From: Accumulibacter sp031732815
GTDB lineage: Bacteria > Pseudomonadota > Gammaproteobacteria > Burkholderiales > Rhodocyclaceae
Length of the DNA stretch: 5,928 nucleotides
Reading direction: 5' to 3'
NCBI RefSeq assembly: GCF_031732815.1
Contig: NZ_JAVMKF010000100.1
Span: 1-5,928, forward strand
Made by a program: the position numbers and the translations under genes
Notes under the pieces: model-generated
Seen by the model: the letters and a program-made list of their open reading frames with translations, nothing else
What the model was told of the DNA's origin: nothing
The model's database searches: none
Shown: positions 1 to 5,567 of the stretch, in pieces
Position numbering within the stretch: the first letter of the stretch is position 1
Layout: each line of letters starts with the position of its first letter

Positions 1-410
1 AAGGCAAGTCGGACATCCCGACCCGCCTGTGGATCGCCCCGCCGACCAAGATGGACGCCCTCATCCTCACCGAAGAAGGCTACTACAGCGTTCTCGGCAA
101 GGCTGGCGCCCGCATGGAAATGCCGGGCTGCTCGCTGTGCATGGGCAACCAGGCGCAGATCCGCAAGGGCTCGACCGCCATGTCGACCTCGACCCGCAAC
201 TTCCCGAACCGTCTCGGCATCGACACCCGCGTCTATCTGGGTTCCGCCGAGCTGGCCGCGATGTGCGCACTGATGGGCAAGATCCCGACCGTGGCCGAGT
301 ACATGGAGCTGATCCAGGTGGTGAACGCCAAGGCCGCCGACATCTACCGCTACATGAACTTCGACCAGATCAAGGATTTCGTCGAGGTCGCGCAAACGGT
401 CGAAATGTAA
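1..410 (+). CDS. acnB: Aconitate hydratase B, C-terminal end (5' truncated by window)
   Basis: This is the last 135 codons of bifunctional aconitase B (aconitate hydratase 2 / 2-methylisocitrate dehydratase), a cytoplasmic TCA-cycle enzyme that isomerises citrate to isocitrate through a [4Fe-4S] cluster. The reading frame enters at base 3 and ends at TAA 408-410. The visible part belongs to the C-terminal catalytic domain. The segment PGCSLCMGNQA carries the C-x2-C pair (codons at 129-131 and 138-140) that supplies two of the three cluster cysteines in this family. The following STSTRNFPNRLG contains the conserved arginines of the substrate pocket. The tail (AELAAMCALMGKIPTVAEYM, then YRYMNFDQI) matches the usual AcnB ending, so the C-terminus is complete. 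The start, promoter and most of the protein lie upstream of the window. A strong terminator follows directly, so acnB is the last gene of its transcript. Confidence 0.96.
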   Translation, partial: GKSDIPTRLWIAPPTKMDALILTEEGYYSVLGKAGARMEMPGCSLCMGNQAQIRKGSTAMSTSTRNFPNRLGIDTRVYLGSAELAAMCALMGKIPTVAEYMELIQVVNAKAADIYRYMNFDQIKDFVEVAQTVEM

Positions 411-424
411 GCCTGGAGAGAGGC

Positions 425-447
425 TGCGTAGCGTCTGACGCTACGCA
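425..447. repeat. Perfect inverted repeat hairpin after acnB
   Basis: A perfect 10-bp inverted repeat (TGCGTAGCGT at 425-434 and ACGCTACGCA at 438-447) encloses a 3-base loop, CTG. It starts 14 bases after the acnB stop and just before the true terminator hairpin. No T-run follows it on either strand, so it is not a stand-alone intrinsic terminator. It may protect the acnB mRNA 3' end, help termination, or be a copy of a dispersed extragenic palindrome. No second copy was noticed in this window. Confidence 0.7.
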
Positions 448-451
448 ACGG

Positions 452-493
452 CCCCCGCCCGCTCGGTGCATCCGAGCCGCGGGGGTTTTTTTT
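452..493 (+). terminator. Rho-independent terminator of acnB
   Basis: CCCCCGC at 452-458 pairs with GCGGGGG at 479-485. After a small internal loop, GCTCGG (461-466) pairs with CCGAGC (472-477) around a TGCAT loop. Eight T residues follow (486-493). This is a textbook intrinsic terminator for plus-strand transcription out of acnB. Its T-tract overlaps the TAA stop (492-494, minus strand) of the convergent GMC oxidoreductase gene. Read on the minus strand, the hairpin has its A-run on the wrong side, so it should not stop transcription coming from the GMC gene efficiently. Confidence 0.92.
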
Positions 494-2153
494 AGGCTAG
501 GAATTTGTCTGCGGCTCTGATGGCCAGAGCTTCGATCGTGAGTGACGGAGACTCTCCACCGCCACTGCTGGGAAAGACGCTGGCATCGCAGATGTACAGG
601 TTTTCCCAAGTGTGGCTCTGGCAATGTGCATCGACGACCGAATCGCGTGCATCGCTGCCCATGCGGCATGTTCCGAAAACGTGGGTCGAGCTGAAAAAAT
701 CGGCCGTGCCGTATTCTTCTACCAGCTCGGATACGCCGGCGGCGCGCAGGATTTTTCTGCAGGTGGTGGCCATGAAGCGCAGTCGCATGATCTCCTGTTC
801 GCCGAGCCACGAATGAATGCGAGCGAGAGGAATTCCGTGGGCATCCTTTTCCCTTGGATCGAGGTCGACGAAGGTCCTTGCATTCGGCAGGAATTCCCCC
901 ATGGATCCAACAGAGACTGCGTGGCCGACTGTCAACCGCATCTTTTGCTTGTGCTGTGTCCCCCAGCCCTTGATGACCCTTTGGGCGTAGGCGATCGGCC
1001 CGTTCATTTCGGCCTCGTGGATCGCGGATGAAAAACGGCAGCCGCCGCGAACCCCGGGAATGCTGTCGGGTTTGTTGAAATCCCAGCAAATTGAATCGGC
1101 GGGCAAGCCCATGAAGCTCCGGATGTCATCGCTGACAATACCGGTGCTCACCCAGCCCAGGCTTTCCATGAGATTCCTGCCGACCATTCCCGATTCGTTC
1201 GCAACCCCGTTGGGCGCGTAGGAACTGGCGGAGGCCAGCAGCAGCCGGGGAGTTTCAATTGCACCACAGGCGATCACGAGGTGCTTGACGGGCAGGCGGT
1301 GCAGTTGTCCCTCCCTGTCACGTACTTCGACGTGAGAGGCGCGGCGGCGCTCGGTGCTGACGATGCGGGTCACCGTGGATTCGGGAAGCACGGTGCAGCG
1401 TCCGGTGCGCAGCGCCTTACGGATGAAAGTGACGTCGACCGAGCCCTTGTCCTGGCGCGGACAGCCGCGGGTGCAATTGCCACAGTAATTGCATTGAGGT
1501 CGATCGTCGTAGGGACGAGACAGGGCGGCTCTGGCGTTGGCTTCCCACTTCAGGTTGAGCGACTTGGCGCCTTTCTTAAGTAGGCGGGAGGCGGGGGAGA
1601 GTTCATGCGCCGGGAGAGGGTAGGGGGTGCTGCGCCATCGATCGCCCGTGTCGCGGGGGCCCGCAACACCAATGATCTGTTCTGCTTTGGCGTAATAAGG
1701 TTCAAGGCCGGCGTAGTCGATCGGCCAATCCGCAGCTTCGCCGAAGCGGGTGCGCATCATCATGGCCTCGGGGTGAAGCCGGTGTGCCTCACCGGTAAAG
1801 TGCAGTGTCGAGCCACCAACGCCGCGAACGTGATGATAGCCAGTGCCGGCGGGCAACCGGATTGCTCCTGGATTGAGTGCGCCACGCACGCTATTCCAGG
1901 ATCTGAGATCGTTCCATTCGCTTTCAATCGCCTGCATCGGCGCAAAGGACTGACGCCCCTTGCTGCCTGTCTTGGGCGGCAGCGGGCGCTCCCACTTCTC
2001 GGTATGTAGCAGGTAGTCCTTATCGGGGTCGAAGGCCGGTCCAGCCTCAATGACCAGGACGCGGAAGCCCCTGTCGGCAAGGCGCCAGGCCATGGCTCCG
2101 CCGCCGGGGCCGGACCCGACGACGGTGACATCGAATGCGGCAGCGTCAATCAA
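492..2153 (-). CDS. GMC-family FAD-dependent oxidoreductase (dehydrogenase large subunit)
   Basis: A 553-residue flavoprotein of the glucose-methanol-choline family, resembling the large subunits of gluconate, fructose and FAD-glucose dehydrogenases, which oxidise alcohols or sugars with FAD. Residues 9-19 (VTVVGSGPGGG) form the dinucleotide-binding loop, and E36 at the end of the next strand should bind the FAD ribose. GVGGST at 111-116 is the second FAD contact. C221, C224, C227 and C231 form a C-x2-C-x2-C-x3-C-P motif, possibly an iron-sulfur site. H491 in HVFGTCRMG is the conserved catalytic His of the C-terminal domain, and DASVFPSSGGGESPSLTIEALA is the C-terminal signature. The usual Asn/His of the second active-site position appears to be Ser535. 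The start is TTG: it overlaps the stop of the upstream subunit gene as TTGA, no other in-frame ATG/GTG/TTG precedes the FAD loop, and translational coupling is likely. No signal peptide or membrane segment is visible. The substrate is unknown. Confidence 0.9.
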   Translation of the reverse strand: MIDAAAFDVTVVGSGPGGGAMAWRLADRGFRVLVIEAGPAFDPDKDYLLHTEKWERPLPPKTGSKGRQSFAPMQAIESEWNDLRSWNSVRGALNPGAIRLPAGTGYHHVRGVGGSTLHFTGEAHRLHPEAMMMRTRFGEAADWPIDYAGLEPYYAKAEQIIGVAGPRDTGDRWRSTPYPLPAHELSPASRLLKKGAKSLNLKWEANARAALSRPYDDRPQCNYCGNCTRGCPRQDKGSVDVTFIRKALRTGRCTVLPESTVTRIVSTERRRASHVEVRDREGQLHRLPVKHLVIACGAIETPRLLLASASSYAPNGVANESGMVGRNLMESLGWVSTGIVSDDIRSFMGLPADSICWDFNKPDSIPGVRGGCRFSSAIHEAEMNGPIAYAQRVIKGWGTQHKQKMRLTVGHAVSVGSMGEFLPNARTFVDLDPREKDAHGIPLARIHSWLGEQEIMRLRFMATTCRKILRAAGVSELVEEYGTADFFSSTHVFGTCRMGSDARDSVVDAHCQSHTWENLYICDASVFPSSGGGESPSLTIEALAIRAADKFLA

Positions 2154-2695
2154 CGAATATAGTCCGGATACCCTGCTGGTTGCGGCGGTCGATCAATGGC
2201 GAGGCCGCGCCAGGCGAGAGAGTTGGCATAGTAGGCGGCGAAGCAGTGGTCGCGTAGCTGGTCGAAGAGTGCTCGCGGCAGACTGTCACCAGGCATTTCG
2301 GACATTCTTTGCAGAAAGCTGTTCTTCGACTCTGCGTTGAGTGCCGCAAATCCCCGATTTGTCTGTCCGTCAATCCAGCGAAAGCCGTTCACCAGCAACT
2401 GCCTCAGCTCTGGCTCGTCCATCGCTTTTCTGGTCAATGTCAGGTGGACGCCCACTGCGGATGCTGATGGACCGAATTCATCGGCTGGCACCAGGGTGTC
2501 GACAAAGGCCGCCAGTGCATCGGTTGGCAGTGCCGATACTGCAGCGTCTTCCGAGCAGGCGACACCGCCAGCAGCGGCCAGGGTGGCAAGCAGGGCGAGA
2601 AAGTGGCGCCGCGACAGCGCGGGAGTGCTGTCCGAAGATCCTGCTGCGTCGCTCAGGGGCCATGAAACTAGCTTGGTGTCGAACGGCGGTTTCAT
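2150..2695 (-). CDS. Tat-exported gluconate 2-dehydrogenase subunit 3 family protein (small subunit)
   Basis: A 181-residue protein matching the gluconate 2-dehydrogenase subunit 3 family, the small partner of membrane-bound FAD dehydrogenases. Residues 28-33 (SRRHFL) followed by a hydrophobic Ala/Leu stretch (about 33-46) form a twin-arginine signal. C47 (GGVAC) could be a lipid-anchor site, but the preceding residues are not a canonical lipobox. The mature part shows the family pattern: ALAAFVDTLVPADEFGPSASAVGV (about 58-82), a helical middle, and a C-terminal FDQLRDHCFAAYYANSLAWRGLAI with a PAGYPDYIR end. The ATG at 2693-2695 is chosen because it places the Tat motif at a normal distance. 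A longer in-frame reading to 2908 would add 71 residues with no family resemblance and would run through the divergent promoter region into the neighbouring gene. No strong ribosome-binding site precedes this ATG. The gene is first in the operon and overlaps the flavoprotein gene by 4 bases. It probably supplies the export signal for the signal-less flavoprotein. Confidence 0.88.
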   Translation of the reverse strand: MKPPFDTKLVSWPLSDAAGSSDSTPALSRRHFLALLATLAAAGGVACSEDAAVSALPTDALAAFVDTLVPADEFGPSASAVGVHLTLTRKAMDEPELRQLLVNGFRWIDGQTNRGFAALNAESKNSFLQRMSEMPGDSLPRALFDQLRDHCFAAYYANSLAWRGLAIDRPPQPAGYPDYIR

Positions 2696-2854
2696 TTCAA
2701 TTGCTGCTGACTGTTGGAGAAACGACGTATGGTGAACGGCATAGAGCTTCGCAAGCCTGAGGCGACATTCCCCTCTGCTTCGACGAGAAGGGTATATTAA
2801 ATCCTTTGACTCTTGCGAATGTGCGCTGCACGTACAGATTCTCCGGAGAACGAT
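2696..2854. promoter_or_regulatory. Divergent intergenic region between dehydrogenase operon and FecR-domain gene
   Basis: This 159-bp gap between two divergent genes must hold promoters for both directions. Its centre is AT-rich (GTATATTAAATCC, 2792-2804). It gives a 5/6 match to a -10 hexamer on the plus strand (TATATT, 2793-2798) and on the minus strand (TTTAAT, 2801-2796), but neither has a convincing -35 at normal spacing. A TTGACT at 2806-2811 on the plus strand also lacks a good -10 partner. The promoter assignment therefore comes from gene layout, not from clear motifs. A ribosome-binding site GGAG (2844-2847) sits 7 bases before the FecR-gene ATG. Confidence 0.55.
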
Positions 2855-3559
2855 ATGGCCATAAGGACGCTTCTGCTCAAGCTCGCCATGCTCCTGGCGC
2901 TGATGCATGTTTCATGGTGCGTGCGAGCGCAGGATGCGGGTGCGTTCGTGCGTTTTTCCGGATCAGTGTCGATTGTGGGTGCGGACAATAAAGTTCGCGT
3001 CGCTTCGGCAAACAACAAGATACATTCCGGAGACACGGTGAGCACCGACGCGCGCAGCGAAGCGGTGGTCAAAATGGCAGACGACTCTATCGTTGCGCTA
3101 CGGCCCAATACGCAATTTCGTTTTACCGAGTATCGCTACGAGGAAAAGTCCTCCGACAAGTCAGTTGCTACGCTCCTGCGTGGTGCGGTGCGCCTGATCA
3201 CGGGCTTGATCGGCAAGGCGAACAACAACAATGTCTCGGTTCAGGTGAGCACGGCGACAATCGGTATTCGGGGCACCGACTTTGAGGTTGTTCTTCTCGA
3301 GGAAGGGAGCAACGAGGGGCGCGCCGGCGTCTATAGCACCGTGAATGAAGGCGCGACCCATGTGAAGTTGGTCAGCGGTGAGGAGGTCGACGTTAAGACG
3401 AACCAGACGGCCTTCGCCCCTGAGAAGCCCCTGCCAGGCGAGCCGCCGCTACAGTTGCTCGATTCCCGTCCGGTTTTTATTCGAGGCGGTGCCTTTGATT
3501 CCATGATGCGCCAGGTGACCGGGCAGTCGATGCGCGCCATCCAGAACATGCGACGCTAG
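2855..3559 (+). CDS. Exported FecR-domain protein
   Basis: A 234-residue protein with a Sec signal peptide and one FecR domain. The start is the ATG at 2855, set by GGAG seven bases upstream; an upstream in-frame TTG at 2813 would only add 14 residues before the signal peptide. The signal has a charged start (MAIRTLLLKL), a hydrophobic core (residues 5-22) and likely cleavage after VRA-25. The FecR domain covers roughly residues 35-150: GSVSIV, then KIHSGDTVSTDARSEAVVKMADDSIVAL, RGAVRLITGLIG and the hallmark VSTATIGIRGTDFEV (131-145). The C-terminal 80 residues (KLVSGEEVDV, a Pro-rich stretch, and an amphipathic end FDSMMRQVTGQSMRAIQNMRR) match nothing I recognise. Unlike the classical iron-citrate regulator FecR it has no N-terminal anti-sigma segment and no internal membrane helix, and no sigma factor or receptor gene is adjacent. 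It is therefore more likely a periplasmic or surface protein than a signal transducer. It converges on the hydrolase gene with a 12-bp gap. Confidence 0.88.
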   Translation: MAIRTLLLKLAMLLALMHVSWCVRAQDAGAFVRFSGSVSIVGADNKVRVASANNKIHSGDTVSTDARSEAVVKMADDSIVALRPNTQFRFTEYRYEEKSSDKSVATLLRGAVRLITGLIGKANNNNVSVQVSTATIGIRGTDFEVVLLEEGSNEGRAGVYSTVNEGATHVKLVSGEEVDVKTNQTAFAPEKPLPGEPPLQLLDSRPVFIRGGAFDSMMRQVTGQSMRAIQNMRR

Positions 3560-3571
3560 GACGTGCCGGCT

Positions 3572-4399
3572 TCAGAGGCAGGACTGTTGACGCAGGTGGA
3601 TCCATTGTTGCGCCCAGCAGCACTCGTGATCGAAATCTTTCAGTTCGACGATCCGGCTGTTCGGTACCTGTGCCATGTAGGTGGCAAGCGATTCGCGTGG
3701 CACGACGGTGTCGCGCAGGCCACTGAAGTGTGTCTGCCGAATGTTGGCAAGTGCTTGAGTCTGCGTGGCGGGATTGTGCGATGTGCGCAATGACGACACG
3801 CCAACTGTGGCCGCCCACCGTTGCGTATCGAGCGGTGCAGCGATGGTTACGAGACAGGACGTGTCCTTGCGGCGTGCGGCAAGCAGCGCCGCCATGGCAC
3901 CCCCACCCGAGTATCCGACGAGGGCAATTTCACGCGCGCCACTCGCCTGCTTCAGGCTGTCGACCATGCGGTCCACCATCTGGACCGCCTTTTCACTGAA
4001 GCGGCCATGTGTCCATAGGGCGGGATCGCAGTTACGCAAATCATCCGTCCGCATGTGCTGACACGGCCGGCCGATATAGGCGACGAGCGGAGAAGGGTCG
4101 ACTGACGCCATTCGGATAACCAGCGGCACGATCGGGGTTGGATCGCGCGGCGGTTGCTCGGCCGACGGCCATGGCGCACCGTCGCCTTCAAGGTAGAGTG
4201 TCAGCCGCTGGTCAGTGGTGGCAGTGAACGGTGTTCGGACGTAAGCCTGAAGGGGTTCGCCGGGCAGGGTAAACGGTTGGAAGCCGGCGGCGCTGGCGAG
4301 AGCGCTGGTGCGTTCTGCCGGTGACTGAATCAGCGCACATGCCGCACCAAACAACAAAACCGGAGCAGCAACCGACCGGTACAGCCAAACTGCTCGCAC
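3572..4399 (-). CDS. Alpha/beta hydrolase, envelope-associated, function unknown
   Basis: A 275-residue serine hydrolase of the alpha/beta fold. YLEGDGAPW (69-77) is the strand and oxyanion-hole loop typical of a little-studied proteobacterial family that also carries AYIGRPCQ (107-114). S164 in GYSGGG is the nucleophile, D230 (HFSGLRDTVVP) the likely acid and H258 (DFDHECCW) the catalytic His, so the triad looks intact. The N-terminus (VAAPVLLFGAACALI, 10-24) is hydrophobic with a Cys at 21, which suggests export or a lipoprotein anchor, although GAAC is a poor lipobox. The start is GTG at 4397-4399, with GGAAG six bases upstream and no earlier in-frame start seen. Cysteines at 113, 124, 182, 260, 261 and 274 would be compatible with an oxidising compartment. 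The gene lies 37 bp downstream of the outer-membrane barrel gene on the same strand and is probably co-transcribed with it. The substrate is unknown; ester or amide hydrolysis is the general expectation. Confidence 0.83.
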   Translation of the reverse strand: MRAVWLYRSVAAPVLLFGAACALIQSPAERTSALASAAGFQPFTLPGEPLQAYVRTPFTATTDQRLTLYLEGDGAPWPSAEQPPRDPTPIVPLVIRMASVDPSPLVAYIGRPCQHMRTDDLRNCDPALWTHGRFSEKAVQMVDRMVDSLKQASGAREIALVGYSGGGAMAALLAARRKDTSCLVTIAAPLDTQRWAATVGVSSLRTSHNPATQTQALANIRQTHFSGLRDTVVPRESLATYMAQVPNSRIVELKDFDHECCWAQQWIHLRQQSCL

Positions 4400-4436
4400 T
4401 CGCCGCTTCCAGGTTCGGGTACTCGCGTTGGGACTG

Positions 4437-5567
4437 CTAGAAATACATCCCCACGTTCAGCATGGCCGCGTCATTCTTCATGTCGCTACGGCCGCGTTCG
4501 GTGGTCAGTTGCAGTCCGCCATAGAGTGCCCCACGCGATCGGTACTGGATACCGAGCGTGGCCTGCACCGCGTTTTTGTCATTGGATGGCGTTTGACCGG
4601 AAACCGTACCCTGCGTCGGCAGTCGGGGGTCGTAGATGTAGGTCAGCCCTGCAAAGGGCATCCAGGCCCCGGCGTCGTAGGCAATTTCGCCGCCCACGCG
4701 AATCTGAGAGGCGCTCGTGTCCGAGCCGCTGATGAAGGTGCCGTTGGACAGGGTCTGGCTGCTCTGCTTGTCCCGATAATATGAAATGCCGGTTCGGCCT
4801 GTGAAGGCCCAGTTGCCCAAGATCCTGTTGTATTCAAGGCCAAGGTTTGCAAGTGTCGTGTCACTGCTGTTTCTGCCGGTGACTGCAATCCCGTTGGTGT
4901 TGTCGAACGATTTCAGGTTGCTGTGTCCAAAGCCCAGGCCGGCATTAACCGCCCAGTTGCTGTTAAGGGGATAGAGCAGATAGGGCGAGACGGTGATGCC
5001 ATCGGAACTGAATTTTCCACCGTTGAATTTTGTATCAATGCGGGCACTCGTGTCCGCCAAAGCAACGCCAAGAACGGCCTTGTTGCCAAAAGTGTAGTCA
5101 ACACCGATTAGGCCGGCTCTTACCGGGCCGTCCGATTTCAGCGGATTGAACGAGGTCCCAACATTGGCTTGCGCAGCGGAAACCCAGCCGTTCCAGGATG
5201 CCGTCTCTCCTGCAGACGCAGCCTTACCGGTGTCGCCATCGCCGGAGAGTGCGAAGCGCGTGCCACCAGGGGCGTTGGCCTGACGCCCGAAACCTGACTT
5301 GAAATATGTGCTGACGAATTCGATGGCCTGCGTGATGGTTGCGTAAGTTCCCGAACTCAATACCTGCCGCAGGAGTTCGGCATTGGAAAGACCGCATGGA
5401 TATCCGCTGCAGGCCGTCGAGTAAGTTGGCGGCGGCGGCGGCGGCGGACCGCCCGCCCACGCATTTTTTACGAAAAATAAACTGACGATTGCCGCAGCTG
5501 CGACAAATCGCAGGATAGGCCAACTGAGTTTTGTGACGGAAGTGGATGACATGCCTGATCCGTTCAT
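4437..5567 (-). CDS. Autotransporter-type outer-membrane beta-barrel protein with short passenger
   Basis: About 376 residues from the ATG at 5565-5567, or 371 from a second ATG at 5550-5552. A signal peptide (LSWPILRFVAAAAIVSLFFVKNAWA) cleaves before GG. The mature protein starts with seven prolines, then a short region with two cysteines (ACSGYPCG) and a helical stretch (NAELLRQVLSSGTYATITQAIEFVSTYF). From about WNGWVSAAQANVG onward, alternating amphipathic strands with aromatic girdles (GLIGVDYTFGNKAVLGVALA, WAVNAGLGFGHSN, LANLGLEYNRILGNWAFTGRTGISYYRD, WMPFAGLTYIYD, AVQATLGIQYRSRGALYGGLQLTTERG) form a barrel of the autotransporter beta-domain type. The protein ends in a C-terminal Phe (NVGMYF), as expected for BAM-dependent insertion. 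The region before the barrel is only about 100 residues, so this is not a classical large-passenger autotransporter. It may be a small surface protein, a porin-like barrel or a translocator. Neither ATG has a good Shine-Dalgarno at normal distance, so the exact start is uncertain; the signal peptide excludes any later start. Confidence 0.82.
   Translation of the reverse strand: MNGSGMSSTSVTKLSWPILRFVAAAAIVSLFFVKNAWAGGPPPPPPPTYSTACSGYPCGLSNAELLRQVLSSGTYATITQAIEFVSTYFKSGFGRQANAPGGTRFALSGDGDTGKAASAGETASWNGWVSAAQANVGTSFNPLKSDGPVRAGLIGVDYTFGNKAVLGVALADTSARIDTKFNGGKFSSDGITVSPYLLYPLNSNWAVNAGLGFGHSNLKSFDNTNGIAVTGRNSSDTTLANLGLEYNRILGNWAFTGRTGISYYRDKQSSQTLSNGTFISGSDTSASQIRVGGEIAYDAGAWMPFAGLTYIYDPRLPTQGTVSGQTPSNDKNAVQATLGIQYRSRGALYGGLQLTTERGRSDMKNDAAMLNVGMYF
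5428..5447. repeat. GGC trinucleotide repeat encoding a polyproline run
   Basis: Six perfect GGC units plus GG on the plus strand, read as CCG codons on the minus strand, encode most of a seven-proline tract just after the predicted signal cleavage site of the barrel protein. Slippage by whole units would change the proline number without breaking the frame, so the tract could vary in length between strains. Confidence 0.75.

Noticed and set aside
370..1089. 239-codon minus-strand open frame overlapping the GMC gene
   Set aside because: It is an alternative frame of the flavoprotein gene: Arg/His-rich, low-complexity translation with no domain. The GMC frame has clear motifs throughout.
1605..2009. 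134-codon plus-strand open frame opposite the GMC gene
   Set aside because: Antisense shadow of a confidently identified gene; no motif and no ribosome-binding signal of note.
2341..2760. Two long plus-strand open frames opposite the small-subunit gene
   Set aside because: Shadows of the subunit-3 gene, which is supported by its Tat signal and family pattern.
2806..2838. TTGACT ... TACAGA as a promoter for the FecR gene
   Set aside because: The spacing is 21 bp and the -10 match is only 3 of 6, so it is not reported as a promoter.
2696..2908. N-terminal extension of the small-subunit gene by 71 codons
   Set aside because: The extension has no family similarity, would put the Tat signal near residue 100 and would overlap the divergent FecR gene and its promoter region.
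2855..3559. Reading the FecR-domain gene as an anti-sigma/iron-uptake regulator fecR
   Set aside because: It begins with a cleavable signal peptide, lacks the cytoplasmic anti-sigma part and membrane helix, and has no adjacent sigma factor or TonB receptor gene.
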